This document shows positions 10,221 through 21,122 of a stretch of 64,000 bases of DNA, piece by piece. The stretch comes from Carposina sasakii. Lineage: Eukaryota; Arthropoda; Insecta; Lepidoptera; Carposinidae. Each line of letters starts with the position of its first letter. Position 1 is the stretch's first letter. A program made the position numbers and the translations under genes. Under the pieces are notes generated by a model that was not told where the DNA came from, did no database searches, and saw only the letters and a program-made list of their open reading frames with translations. Where the stretch lies: positions 7,633,501 through 7,697,500 of the forward strand of contig CP053159.1 of NCBI GenBank assembly GCA_014607495.2, in the 5' to 3' direction.

Positions 10221-10460
10221 AGTGTGTAAATGTGTATGTGTCTGTCTGTGACATCGTAGCTCCCAAACGGATAATCCGATTTTAATGCGGTTTTTTTTGT
10301 TTGAAAAGTATATTAGTCGAGAGTGTTCTTAGCTATGTTTGGTGGAAATCGGTTCAGGTCTTCAAGGTCATCAGGTCGTTTGTTAGGTGTGATAGGAATG
10401 TTACACACTCAGTTTGCTTGCAAGCATGTGTGGGATCTGACATTTGAAACACTAATGTCT
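10139..10460 (+). repeat. Lepidopteran CCCCCGACGC repeat with (TC)n(TG)n microsatellite
   Basis: Starts TTTTTAACCCCCGACGCAAA and continues GGGGTGTTATAAGTTTGACG, a run of TC then TG dinucleotides (10188-10220), then ATCGTAGCTCCCAAACGGAT. These are familiar lepidopteran repeat words, but I cannot assign a class. It begins a composite block that runs to about 11808. Confidence 0.6.
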
Positions 10461-10463
10461 TCT

Positions 10464-10771
10464 GGAACCACTGAGCTGGTCTGCTGTTAGGGCTCGAAGA
10501 TAGGAGACGTAACCCTGGACTGTCTTTTAGTAAACCCATCGAGTTTGGGCTCGTTGGATTTGTATTAACTAGTTCTCTTTATGTTTCTAATTGACGAGGA
10601 CCTGATGCTGAAAATCCGGAACCTCTGAGCTGGTCTGATGATAGGGCTCGAAGGTAGGAGACGTAACCCTGGTCTACCTTTTAGTAAACCCATCGAGTTT
10701 GGGCTCGTTGAATTTGTCTTGACTGGTTCTCTTCATGTTTCTAATTGACGAGGACCTGATGCTGGAAATGG
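10464..10771 (+). repeat. 154-bp tandem repeat, two units
   Basis: Unit 1 (10464-10617) and unit 2 (10618-10771) both start GGAACC.CTGAGCTGGTCTG and share GAGACGTAACCCTGG, AAACCCATCGAGTTTGGGCT and TTGACGAGGACCTGATGCTG, with scattered mismatches. Confidence 0.9.
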
Positions 10772-11053
10772 GATGTGGTGGATGAAACCCTGGAATGCCG
10801 GAATGAAACGGATAAACCGATTTATATTTTTGCTGAAAATCTAGAATGACCAAAGTTTAATCTATATTGTTTCTTAATCTCTGCAATTCTCCCAGAGCCA
10901 GTTTGTCATGAGGATTGTTAAACAGCTTCCTTTGGTCGAGATCGCATATAGGGACCCCATCTAAACTTTTTACGCGGCGAAAAATAAAAGAAATTAAATG
11001 AAAGAATGAAAAATTAAAGAGCTCCTTTAAAAAGCATAAAATTAAAAATTTAA

Positions 11054-11808
11054 GAAAACCCCCGACCCAAAAAAAGTACGCAATTATTATAACAAAAGGT
11101 TTTAAATGCAAAACCCTATAAAAAGCAAAAAATAACTTTTAACACTACGTAAGTACCAACTAAAGCATGTCAGACTATCTACTCGGGACTTTGTGCCACC
11201 TTTATGTCGGAGGCATAACCGCAAATTTTTAACTGCAAATGGTTATCTTGGCCGGCTGTTGACCGTACGTATGAAATTTTTGATTGAATTTTGTCGCGTC
11301 GGGGGACCGCTTTTTACCTTCAAAAATACTTACGTAAATCAAATGATTCCTACCTAATCACAACATTCGTATAAAAAAATTACCTATCTAAACAAAATTA
11401 TATTTATAATTACTGATATAATGTTTTAAAGTAAGTAGGTATTCAGAATTAAAGTAAAGTAAGCTATTACAATTATATTTGTATAACAATGGGATTGAGG
11501 ACTTCTTAATGTGTAACGTAACTCGTAACGTTAGGCTAATAAATTAGAGCGATCCCCCGACGCGACAAAATTTAATCAAAAAATTTATATTTACGGTCAA
11601 CAGCAGGCCAAGATAACTATTTGCAGTTGAAAATTAGCGGTTATGCCTCCAACATAAAGTTGGCACAAAGTCCCGAGTAGATAGTCTGATATGCTTTAGT
11701 TGGTACTTACATAATGTTAAAAGTTATTTTTTGCTTTTTATAGGATTTAGCATTTTAAACCTTTTGTCATAATGATTGCGTATTTTTTTTTGGGTCGGGG
11801 GTTTTTAT
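11054..11808. mobile_element. Fold-back element with ~255-bp inverted repeats
   Basis: The left arm (about 11054-11306) begins AAAACCCCCGACCCAAAAAA and ends GTCGCGTCGGGGGA. The right arm (about 11551-11808) is its inverse, starting TCCCCCGACGCGAC and ending TTTTTTTGGGTCGGGGG. Internal matches include ATGTCGGAGGCATAACCGC / GCGGTTATGCCTCCAACAT. The 245-bp spacer has no coding capacity. The CCCCCGAC ends echo the repeat at 10139, so the whole 10.1-11.8 kb block may be one composite element. Confidence 0.75.
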
Positions 11809-12596
11809 GACAATAAAATGGTGCGTCATTTCTTTCAGCTTTGTAGTTTCATGATTGTTTATTTAGTCTGTATAACTGCCTGCATCCACACTTATCGCGC
11901 GAAGTATTCTATGAGCGATCGGTCCTTATTATGTTTCTTGCTTTCTAGTTTTTCAGAGAACACAGGAAGATAAGTTAACTTTACTAAAAATAGTGCTAAA
12001 GCTTAATTGCTTAATCTCATTGTTGTCACTTGTTTGATAAAGCTAAAGTTCATCGTTTTATTAGCTTTTATCTCAAGGATCAGTGACACAACAGCCTCCA
12101 AAACGTCCTCAGGGGGATGCGAATTAAGAGTAGGCCTGAGTGAATTACGTTACTAATTACTGTACAGTACAAGGTTAAATGTAAATGGCTCAAGTAAATA
12201 CGGTAGATAATGGTAGAGTAAAGTAATGGCGGTTAGCACAGTAGCTAATTGAATAAACATAGTTTCTAGGTAATACTTATACTTATTTATTTCCGACAAT
12301 AGCAAAGGGAAATGGTGACCTGGATTCCATTTCGAACTAAGTACGAGATCGGCAGTCGACAGCCGCGTGTTTGTGTGCAGGAGAATCATATTTTGGAAAG
12401 GGAGCTCGACCACATTCTTTTTCAAGTAAAATTTTGTATAAAGTCTTACAAAGACCTTTTTGAAAACTTTTAAAATTGTTTCGCAATTTCTAGTGCTTCC
12501 CCGTCTTTACCTATTAAATAAGTGCGTCAAGCATTATTAAAGCTATTGAGTTATAACTTATAAGTCGGTTCTATCTAAGAAGGTTTTTTAATTTTA
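11809..12596. other. Intergenic spacer; no gene seen
   Basis: AT-rich, with a few short open frames lacking protein-like composition. No repeat shared with the rest of the window was seen. Confidence 0.4.
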
Positions 12597-12712
12597 TTTT
12601 TTTACTTTATTGTACACAGTAAAATGTTTACAAAAATGTTTAGAAAAATGTTGATTACAAAATGTACAAAGGCGTGCTTGCTTATGCTTATCTCTTAAAG
12701 ATATTTGAGAAT
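12597..12712 (-). mobile_element. 3' end of a LINE (family with ACAATAAAG tail)
   Basis: TTTATTGTACACAGTAAAATG..AAATGTACAAAGGCGTGCTTGC..TTATCTCTTAAAGATATT is the inverse of a LINE 3' end also seen at 19281-19380 and 47790-47890. On the minus strand it ends in TACAATAAAG followed by A/T-rich sequence. No coding part is attached here. Confidence 0.65.
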
Positions 12713-12729
12713 TTTGTAGAGGTAGAAGT

Positions 12730-13700
12730 GTTTTAAATTGCGAAGAATATCCCGCCAAGCTTCTAGTCTATTCTACCAACGGGAAGACATCGAATGGGGT
12801 AGGTCGGGAGAGGTGGAAGGGGGGGCCGAAATGCATTTCGGGTGCATTGGTAGTTCGGTACCAAACATCAGGACGATGACCGCTTGGCGCCTACCCGTCG
12901 CATCGGAAAGGAAAAACACCTGCACAAATTGCACTCCGTGTGCTGTACTTACTTACATACTACCTACTCTTAAATCAATGCAAGGAAAATCTTAGGATTT
13001 TAGGGTCTTGGGAAGCACTTCTAAAAAGTTTTTGTTTATGTAGCTTTATATTTTTCAATATTAGGATTATTTAGGATATCAACGTCGCTATTATGTTTAT
13101 AATGCCATCATTTTGTAGCATAGGTAAGGGTCATGATATAGGAGATATAGGACTATCCCTATCTTTATATCTAAAATCGATAGGTAATCATTATCTTTTC
13201 CTCATAAAGTTACATATCATCGAAACACTATTATTGTATATAATATAGGATTAAATTCTAAAGGCCATTGTATGATATTTCGGTCTATCTGATTACATAG
13301 GTCAATGTAGGTTTAGGTAACTCATTGACAAGACACACATGAAAGTTAGTCTCTCGTATACGTACACGTGTAAAATAAATAAAAAAGAACAACTTGGCAA
13401 TTCAAGTTGGCACTTTATTCAAAAGTAAGTAAGAAAAGGCGTAGGTATATGTTGTAATTGTACCTAAATGTTGTGCGTCGCAATTTACGTATATCAAAAT
13501 AACATAAAGTAAACTTTCAACTGAGTTCACACGAAAAAGTGAAAATAAATTCTAAAAATCTCAGAGTAGCTTAAGAATTATTCGTGTAGAATATATTCTG
13601 GGTTGATAATTTAAATATCTAGAACCACCGTCATATCTACACCCACCCACCAGTTTGCCCTTAAATTCATATTTGTACGTAACCCACATTGTTAGATATA
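12730..13700. other. Spacer with a GC-richer patch at 12770-12920; no gene seen
   Basis: The patch GGTAGGTCGGGAGAGGTGG..TTTCGGGTGCATTGGTAG..CCTACCCGTCGCATCGG stands out from its AT-rich surroundings and may be the rest of the LINE 3' part next to it. The remainder is AT-rich without recognisable features. Confidence 0.35.
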
Positions 13701-14045
13701 CAGGGTTTTTTTTCGTTGCCACCCTTAATTCGTTAAGGTACGTACTTTATACATAAAATAAAGTAAGTTTATGCCAAAAAAAAGCTGGGAAACGATGTAA
13801 ATATTTTTGTTTTTTTTAATTACTTGATCGGGCGAAATTTATAGTGTCCAGTGTTTATGCTAGTTTTTTCATAGATTAATTATTTCTCGTGAAAAATCTT
13901 GCTACACGCGTCAATTTACTCAACTTTGGACCATAATATTTTGGAAACTAGACACTTCCCAGGTATGCTTCCATGGAGAAAAATGATCGTGATTATGAGG
14001 AGATTCCGTACTTTTCGGGAACGTTGACGACCAAAAATCATCCTG
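13701..14045 (+). mobile_element. MITE family A, copy 1 (345 bp)
   Basis: Starts CAGGGTTTTTTTTCGTTGCCA after TATA and ends AAAATCATCCTG before TATA, a TA-rich target duplication. Internal signature blocks: GCCAAAAAA..GCTGGGAAA, CTTGATCGGGCGAAATTTAT, AGTGTTTATG, CTCGTGAAAAATCTTGCTAC and ATGGAGAAAAATGATCGTGA. The same blocks define seven more copies in this window. Non-coding. Confidence 0.9.
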
Positions 14046-14098
14046 TATATAGGTACTATGCATAAATACATTACTAAAATAATATGTTCTCGTACTTA

Positions 14099-14320
14099 AT
14101 ATTATAAAGGCGAAAGTTTGTGAGTGTATGTTTGTTACTTCTTCACGTCTAAACAGATGGAGCGATATTATTAAAATTTGGTATGGAGTTAGCTGACATC
14201 CTGGATTAACGCATAGGCTACTTTTGGTCCCGGGAAAATATTATTATAATTATCCCGGATAATTTCGACACTTTGTTTTTTCTGCAGTCCACGCGGACGG
14301 AGTCGCGGGCAACAGCTAGT
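14099..14320 (+). mobile_element. Lep1/Helitron-like non-autonomous element, copy with CTAG end
   Basis: Begins ATATTATAAAGGCGAAAGTTTG and includes TTTGGTATGGAGTTAGCTGA and ATTATCCCGGATAATTTCG. It ends in a short hairpin, CGCGGACGGAGTCGCG, followed by GGGCAACAGCTAG. A 3' hairpin followed by CTAG/CTRR is the Helitron signature; Lep1-like elements of this type are known from Lepidoptera. It sits between two 36-40-bp direct repeats (14061-14099 and 14321-14360). Confidence 0.75.
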
Positions 14321-14689
14321 GTATAAATACATTACTAAAATAATCTGTTCTCGTACCAAATTATTTAAAAAATCTGCTCATGAAGGAAGCATTCTAATCT
14401 GATATACTCGTACTTAGGTACATTTTAGATTTTCTGTAAGTAGTTCATTCTATCCCGCAATATTTCACATACATAGTATTAGTTCTTATAATTTTACAAA
14501 TAATATGAAATTCTTATATTTTGTATTTTTCATGAGATACTAAGGAATTGCTGTATTTTTGATAATCATCGTATCGATAGTAGAATCAGTCTCGATTCAG
14601 CACCTATTTAATAGTTGAAAAATAATATTATGTGGGTAGACCATCGTCAACACTATATCCTCTAGTTATAACCAGACAAGGGTATTTCC

Positions 14690-14975
14690 TACTTATATTA
14701 TAAACGCGAAAGTTTGTGAGTATGGTAGGATGGATGTTTGTTACACTTTCACGTAAAAACGCATCAAAAAAGTTTTCTGCAGAAAAACAAAATGTGGAAA
14801 TTATCCGGCATGAAAATATTTTCCCGGGATAAAAAGTAGCTTATGTGTTAATCCAGGGTGTCAGCTAACTCCATACTAAATTTGATCGAAATCGCTCCAG
14901 CCGTTTTTACGTGAAAGAGTAACAAATAGCCATCCATCCAAACATACAAACTTTCGCCTTTATAATATTAGTAAG
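14690..14975. mobile_element. Inverted pair of Helitron-like ends
   Basis: The left end reads ACTTATATTATAAACGCGAAAG..GTTTGTTACACTTTCACGTAAAAACG and the right end is the inverse of ACTAATATTATAAAGGCGAAAG..TTACTCTTTCACGTAAAAACGG. Two 5' ends face each other, with TTCTGCAGAAAAACAAAATG and CCCGGGATAAAAAGTAG between them. It looks like two elements joined head to head, not one intact copy. Confidence 0.65.
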
Positions 14976-15024
14976 ATTACCAATCCAATGACCTATGCTG
15001 ACAATGATTACAAAAGTTTATATA

Positions 15025-15398
15025 CAGGATGTCTTTTCGTTGCCACCCTTAACGAAGGGTACGTACTCTCTACATCAAATAAAGTAAGTTTATGCCAAAA
15101 AAATGCTGGGAAACAATGAATTTAAAAAAAAAAAACTTGATTGGGCGAAATTTATAGTGTCCAGTGTTTATGCTACTCGTAGTTTTTTGATTGTGAGATA
15201 TTAATTATTTCTCGTGAAAAATACTAGCTACGCACGTCTATGTGCATTTATGCAGAAAAACGCAGTCTATTTACTCAACTTTGGACCCTAACTTCTTGGG
15301 AACTAGACACTTACCAGGTACTTCTATAGAGAAAAATGATCGTGATGATGAGGAGATTCCGTAGTTTTTGGGAACGTTGACGACCATAAATCAGCCTG
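15025..15398 (+). mobile_element. MITE family A, copy 2 (374 bp)
   Basis: CAGGATGTCTTTTCGTTGCC to ATAAATCAGCCTG, flanked by TATA on both sides. Contains the family blocks CCCTTAACGAAGGGTACG, CTTGATTGGGCGAAATTTAT and GAAAAATGATCGTGATGATG. Confidence 0.9.
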
Positions 15399-15530
15399 TA
15401 TATCTATCAGTCTATAAAAAAGTGCTATAGTCCAGTCACAGGTATAATCTATTTCCCGGTGAGTATGCTGCAAGACACATCTTGCAGATTTAACTACACC
15501 TTTGCATAAATTTCTTTTGTAAATTCTTTA

Positions 15531-16554
15531 TTGTGTACAATAAAGAACATATATTAGATATATATAAAATAAGAATCTTCGTTTTGAAAATACTTACATT
15601 TGTATTTTTCGTAAGCTATAGAGGTATAGAGAAGTCCGTGGCAATAAATCAAAATTTTTGGGTGTTTTTCAGAGAATCAAATTAATGCCTCGTTTAGGTA
15701 CATGACACCACTTTCTTGCCTGTTCCATGCAATTTCATGGAAGCAATGAATGATTAGCATGGTCTAAACTGCCATTTTTGACACATAGTTAAATTTTTAC
15801 TAGTCAATAATGGAATGGCGTATTCATAATAATAAAATGCTCTTGAACGTTCAAGAAAATGGTATCATGTAAGTAATTTTAATTAGTCTTAGTAAGTTTA
15901 ATTGCCTCAAGAGGAATCTAGGAGAAATGTAAGTCATTTCTCCTTAACTAAACGATATGTTTATCAGACTGGAAAATTTGCAGTAGCAGATTCTTCGTAT
16001 TTCTGTGTATAGTTAGCACATTAATTGACCTGGAAGGCCTCAGCCCGGGCTTGGTGCAGTATTTGTGTCAGGAACGACGGTATTAAGGTCACTAGCATAT
16101 GGCATCTGTTTGTAGATCTATGCAGGTATGAAGTAGGGAGAAGCGAGAATATACATTAGGTATATACATATCTAATTTATTTCATTTATCAAATAGATTA
16201 GAAGGCTCTTTTACGCCTAGCTTTATTCATGTATTTTATAATTTATTTTATCATTTATTATACACTAGTGGACGCCCGCGTCTCCGTTCGCATAGACTGC
16301 AGAAAAAATAAAATGTAGAAATTATTCAGGATAAAAAGTATCCTATGTCTGTCTCCTGGTTCTAAGCTAGCTCTCTACCAATTTTCACCCAAATCGGTAC
16401 AGCCGTTGTTGAGTTATAAATAGTGTAACTAACACGACTTTCTTTTATACACTACATATCACACGAAAATACTTACGTGTACAAAGGCGAGCTTATCTCT
16501 TTAATAGTAAATGCACAAAGGAGAGTTTAGGTACATCATTTATCTTCCATCTAA
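15531..16554 (+). repeat. Segmental duplication unit A1 (1,024 bp, near-identical to 17862-18885)
   Basis: Starts TTGTGTACAATAAAGAACAT and ends TTATCTTCCATCTAA. Every base lines up with 17862-18885 at a constant offset of 2,331; by eye I find only about three substitutions (for example TTTATCAG/TTAATCAG and GAAGGCTC/GAATGCTC). Within it lies a reversed Helitron-like tail (16264-16430, starting CACTAGTGGACGCCCGCG) and a GTACAAAGGCGAGCTTATCTC LINE-tail motif. No gene is seen in it. Confidence 0.95.
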
Positions 16555-16693
16555 CCAAACTTCATTAAGTTCATGCAGGTTGAAAGTTATTGTATCACGC
16601 GCACCTGTAATCTAAAATTCAAAGAAATACCCATCAGCATATTGATTGAAGCAATTTTGTGTTGCCCCTTCCTTATTCCAAGGAACTGAAATG

Positions 16694-17081
16694 ATCAGAA
16701 AAAGAGCTTAACTAAAAAAGATTTTCATGAGAAACATATTCTTGCGGTCGTTGGCTGGCAGGTCGAGTTGAAGTCCTTGGGGGTTGGAATGACCCTTGTC
16801 AGTAGTTTGAACACCTACTGCCCTAGATTCTTGTTTATCTTCAAGCTACCTTAGTAAAAGTCGATACGATTTTTTTTTGTAAAAAAAATAAAAAAATAAT
16901 CACTTGATCGGGCGAAATTTATAGTGTCTAGTGTTTATGTTAGTTTTTTTTATAGACAGATATTAATTATTTCTCGTGAAAAAATCTTGCTACGCGCGTC
17001 TATGTGCATTTATGCAGAAAAACGCAGTCTATTTACTCAACTTTGGACCCTAATATTTTGGAAACCAGACACTTCCCAGGT
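16694..17081 (+). repeat. Duplication unit B1, present inverted at 18889-19274
   Basis: ATCAGAAAAAGAGCTTAAC to ACACTTCCCAGGT. The 187 bp before about 16880 are found elsewhere only in B2; the rest is a piece of MITE family A. The inverse copy differs by a couple of indels and few substitutions. The boundary in B2 falls inside the MITE, at CCAGGT. Confidence 0.95.
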
Positions 17082-17161
17082 ATGCTTCCATGGAGAAAAA
17101 TGATCGTGATGATGAGGAGATTCCGTAGTTTTCGGGAACGTTGACGACCAAAAATCACCTG
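16880..17161 (+). mobile_element. MITE family A, copy 3 (5'-truncated)
   Basis: Begins within the A/T-run region before CACTTGATCGGGCGAAATTT and ends AAAAATCACCTG followed by TATAT. The CAGG end with GTTGCCACC is missing. Confidence 0.85.
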
Positions 17162-17194
17162 TATATGTTCATTAGAGACTGCGGGGAAGTACTA

Positions 17195-17422
17195 AGAATG
17201 GATTTCCCGAAATTCCCACGGGAAAGGACTGTCTGTGCGTTTGTGCACGCTAATCTCAAGAACGGCTGAACCGATTTCGATGCAGTTTTCAGGAATATAT
17301 TGTGACAGGTCCCACTTAACATATAGGCTATTTTTATCCCGGGAAAATGTTTTTATCCCGGATAATTTCGACATTTTGTTTTTTCTGTAGTCCACGCGGA
17401 CGGAGTCGCGGGCGTCCACTAG
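17195..17422 (+). mobile_element. Helitron-like non-autonomous element ending CTAG
   Basis: Contains ACGGCTGAACCGATTTCGAT, TTATCCCGGGAAAATG and TTTTATCCCGGATAATTTCG, and ends CGCGGACGGAGTCGCGGGCG..CCACTAG at 17419-17422. The 5' part differs from the copy at 14099, so it is a different subfamily sharing the 3' end. An open frame on the minus strand across it is by chance. Confidence 0.7.
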
Positions 17423-17653
17423 TTATAACTAATATAACGTGCGCGAGTGCTATCCGTAGCATGCTACGAACTACGAACTAGCTACGGAAAACAACGTACT
17501 ACGTACAATCAGACTTCGCCGGAATGCGCACATTTAAACTCTTTTATTTAAAATTCTTTATGATCGATCCTCTCCCTTGTATTTACGTGAAAGATTTGAG
17601 TATCTCTTCTCAAGAGACCTTTGAGGTCCAATACAGCTTTTTACTAAAAACTC

Positions 17654-17770
17654 CTCGTCACAATTCAATTGCTTTTAACTACTCTTTCACTGTCTATGAG
17701 AGACTGTCCATCAGCTGATGTTTTTAAGAAAAGATTGAAGGTCCATTATTTATCTCTTCCATCTTCTTGA
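17654..17770 (+). pseudogene. C-terminal remnant of a LINE reverse transcriptase (CR1/L2/jockey-like tail)
   Basis: One frame reads SLSMRDCPSADVFKKRLKV followed by HYLSLPSS and a stop at 17768-17770. The pattern SxRDCPSxxxFKxRLK at the very end of the protein is typical of ORF2 proteins of several LINE clades. The 3' UTR continues to TGTGTACAATAAAG at the start of duplication unit A2. Only the tail survives. Confidence 0.65.
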
Positions 17771-17861
17771 TTAATAGTGTCTGATTATTGGTTTCTTACC
17801 ATTGTATACCAATATACTTACATTAGATGTTATTTTTATCCTTTTGGATGTATGCATACAT

Positions 17862-18885
17862 TTGTGTACAATAAAGAACATATATTAGATATATATAAAA
17901 TAAGAATCTTCGTTTTGAAAATACTTACATTTGTATTTTTCGTAAGCTATAGAGGTATAGAGAAGTCCGTGGCAATAAATCAAAATTTTTGGGTGTTTTT
18001 CAGAGAATCAAATTAATGCCTCGTTTAGGTACATGACACCACTTTCTTGCCTGTTCCATGCAATTTCATGGAAGCAATGAATGACTAGCATGGTCTAAAC
18101 TGCCATTTTTGACACATAGTTAAATTTTTACTAGTCAATAATGGAATGGCGTATTCATAATAATAAAATGCTCTTGAACGTTCAAGAAAATGGTATCATG
18201 TAAGTAATTTTAATTAGTCTTAGTAAGTTTAATTGCCTCAAGAGGAATCTAGGAGAAATGTAAGTCATTTCTCCTTAACTAAACGATATGTTAATCAGAC
18301 TGGAAAATTTGCAGTAGCAGATTCTTCGTATTTCTGTGTATAGTTAGCACATTAATTGACCTGGAAGGCCTCAGCCCGGGCTTGGTGCAGTATTTGTGTC
18401 AGGAACGACGGTATTAAGGTCACTAGCATATGGCATCTGTTTGTAGATCTATGCAGGTATGAAGTAGGGAGAAGCGAGAATATACATTAGGTATATACAT
18501 ATCTAATTTATTTCATTTATCAAATAGATTAGAATGCTCTTTTACGCCTAGCTTTATTCATGTATTTTATAATTTATTTTATCATTTATTATACACTAGT
18601 GGACGCCCGCGTCTCCGTTCGCATAGACTGCAGAAAAAATAAAATGTAGAAATTATTCAGGATAAAAAGTATCCTATGTCTGTCTCCTGGTTCTAAGCTA
18701 GCTCTCTACCAATTTTCACCCAAATCGGTACAGCCGTTGTTGAGTTATAAATAGTGTAACTAACACGACTTTCTTTTATACACTACATATCACACGAAAA
18801 TACTTACGTGTACAAAGGCGAGCTTATCTCTTTAATAGTAAATGCACAAAGGAGAGTTTAGGTACATCATTTATCTTCCATCTAA
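17862..18885 (+). repeat. Segmental duplication unit A2 (copy of 15531-16554)
   Basis: Same 1,024 bp as A1 with about three substitutions seen. It is followed after three bases (TTC) by the inverted unit B2. The divergence is far lower than between copies of any other repeat in this window, so the duplication is recent. Confidence 0.95.
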
Positions 18886-18888
18886 TTC

Positions 18889-19274
18889 ACCTGGGAAGTG
18901 TCTGGTTTCCAAAATATTAGGGTCCAAAGTTGAGTAAATAGACTGCGTTTTTCTGCATAAATGCACATAGACGCGCGTAGCAAGATTTTTTCACGAGAAA
19001 TAATTAATATCTGTCTATAAAAAAACTAACATAAACACTAGACACTATAAATTTCGCCCGATCAAGAGATATTTTTTTATTTTTTTTACAAAAAAAAATC
19101 GTATCGACTTTTACTAAGGTAGCTTGAAGATAAACAAGAATCTAGGGCAGTAGGTGTTCAAACTACTGACAAGGGTCATTCCAACCCCCAAGGACTTCAA
19201 CTCGACCTGCCAGCCAACGACCGCAAGAATATGTTTCTCATGAAAATCTTTTTTAGTTAAGCTCTTTTTCTGAT
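18889..19274 (-). repeat. Duplication unit B2 (inverse of 16694-17081), including part of MITE family A
   Basis: Begins ACCTGGGAAGTGTCTGG and ends GCTCTTTTTCTGAT. The MITE part is 18889 to about 19085. An open frame of 188 codons on this strand spans B2 and the LINE tail next to it, but it is a chance reading across repeats. Confidence 0.95.
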
Positions 19275-19390
19275 ATGCTTTATTGTACACAGTAAAGTTT
19301 TCACAAATAAAGTTGACAAAGAAAATGTACAAAGGTGTGCTTATCTCTAAAAGAGATTTCTTCCAGCAAACCAATCTTGAAAGAGAAATT
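19275..19390 (-). mobile_element. LINE 3' end
   Basis: CTTTATTGTACACAGTAAAG..AAATGTACAAAGGTGTGCTTATCTCTAAAAGAGATTTCTTCCAGC matches the LINE ends at 12597 and 47790. It abuts the inverted duplication B2. Confidence 0.7.
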
Positions 19391-19936
19391 AACATAAGAG
19401 GTAGGTATGTGTGCACACAAACAGACCAATAAACTAAATAATTAAATAAAAGAAAAGACATAAACCTAAAATAAACAAAAATACCTAAATAGACTACATA
19501 AACATAAATACCTAAATAAAATACATAAACATAGATAAGCATAGATAAATCTATTACCTTATCCAGCCACCCAACACTCAACCCTATAGCCCATGACCTT
19601 AGTTTTCCATCGCACGACTTAGATCTGCACTCCAATAGTCTTTGCACATGGCGGGGACGCTCCGTGATGGTATCTGCCATGTGTATCCCACACCATATTA
19701 ATGCTCTCTTAAAAGGGCCTCTACATCTTGGCTACGGCCCGATGTAAGTCCCGTGAATTTCAAAAGAGATACAATAATAATAATAATACTATCAGCTGTA
19801 TGCTTTTACTAGAAAATAAAAATGGACCGAAACTTCGGCTGCGTAAAATTAAGATATAATTGTATGAATCATTTAAATTAAGAATGTTCGTAAATTATAA
19901 GCAAAAATCGGATTTCTTACACAAATAACTTGCAAG

Positions 19937-20133
19937 TTTCAGGTCTCTACAGATGGGCAAAGATAGCCACTGATTGGGTGCCTACAGATGGAAACCGGCG
20001 TAGAGGAAGACCTAGGACAAGATGGAGGGATGACCTGGATAAGTTTCTGCCAGATTGGGCCACTATAACGGGAACAAGACAGATGTGGGCTCAAAAAGGG
20101 GAGGCCTTTGCTCAGCAGTGGGACACGGAATAG
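19937..20133 (+). pseudogene. C-terminus of an RTE-like LINE protein
   Basis: The frame reads RWAKIATDWVPTDGNRRRG, RPRTRWRDDLDKF and GEAFAQQWDTE before the stop at 20131-20133. GRPxxRWxDDL and EAxxQQW are the conserved closing motifs of RTE/BovB-like endonuclease-reverse transcriptases. It is diverged from the copy at 59266, so a different subfamily. Only the last ~65 codons remain. Confidence 0.8.
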
Positions 20134-20750
20134 GCTATAAAAAAGATCGGAGGTGCATTGATCCGTCAGTCATTCAATTTTATATGTATTAGATTACATT
20201 ACTGATTAAAACAAAGTTAACTCGTATACAAAGGAATCGAGAGATTCTATAGGTAGATTTGAGAGATTGAGATTGCTCATTTATAGAAGGGAGAAATTGG
20301 TCAAACCACTATCATCCAAATAAATGTTTGATATAAAATGATTTTGTAGTAATTTCTTATTAAAAAACACTAACTTATTAAAGAGGAAAAATCATTTCAG
20401 CTCTCCATTATATTTATTAAAATACCCTGACAATTCTTTTGAACTTTTTTTTAGGTAAAAACAGTCTGGTGTAATGAATGCTGGAAATTTCTATGTAACA
20501 TAAAAGTTTCTGTACTAACATGAAGGCAAAATAAAGATGATACGCGATAATAAATGTAGACCCTCAAAAAAAAAAAAATTTTAAACCCCCATTTACATTG
20601 TATAATTTTCTTTAACATATTTTGTCCATATTTAAGTCACCTGCAAATTCCCCATTACTGAATGCAATTCTTAATATGCCAAAATTTAGTAGTAACAACT
20701 TGAACAATTATACCCTCAAAATTGGTCAGAAGTGGCACCATGTGGTTCTA

Positions 20751-20813
20751 TCGGCCCTTGGTGCTGTGCCTACCCCGTAAGGGATAAAGGCGTGATTATA
20801 TGTATGTATGTAC
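20751..20813 (+). repeat. Short repeat with TATG tail (copy of 5160-5221)
   Basis: CGGCCCTTGGTGCTGTGCCTACCCCGTAAGGGATAAAGGCGTGATTATATGTATGTATGTA. Only one other copy is seen in this window. Confidence 0.7.
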
Positions 20814-20974
20814 AACTTGAACAATGTGTCGAAAATGGTTTAGTGAGACAATGCCAGTCATTTGTTGCTTCAATTAAATTGTGTGCAACAGACAAGAAAA
20901 TGGTATTATGTAAATAAGACGTAACGCTATGTAGGTATGCCCTTGTCAACATCACTTGCTAACATTTACCTTCA

Positions 20975-21122
20975 GTGCATGTTGTAAGAGTCGCCTAAGG
21001 ACCTCAGGGGCATTCCATTAAGGCGGTGAGCTAGAAACTGATTTACTGCTGTGCTAAACGTAGCGGTGGGATCTATGCTTAGTTCTGACTACCCCATTTT
21101 AGGAACGCAGCCGTGTCTATAT
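20975..21122 (+). repeat. S3 repeat, partial copy
   Basis: GTGCATGTTGTAAGAGTCGC..AAGGCGGTGAGCTAG..ATGCTTAGTTCTGACTACCCC matches 62150-62300 with many substitutions. Confidence 0.7.

Noticed and set aside
17192..17419. 75-codon minus-strand frame
   Set aside because: It is the antisense reading of a Helitron-like element.
19114..19680. 188-codon minus-strand frame as a gene
   Set aside because: It reads through the inverted duplication B2, a LINE tail and AT-rich sequence; the middle is a hydrophobic run produced by simple sequence.
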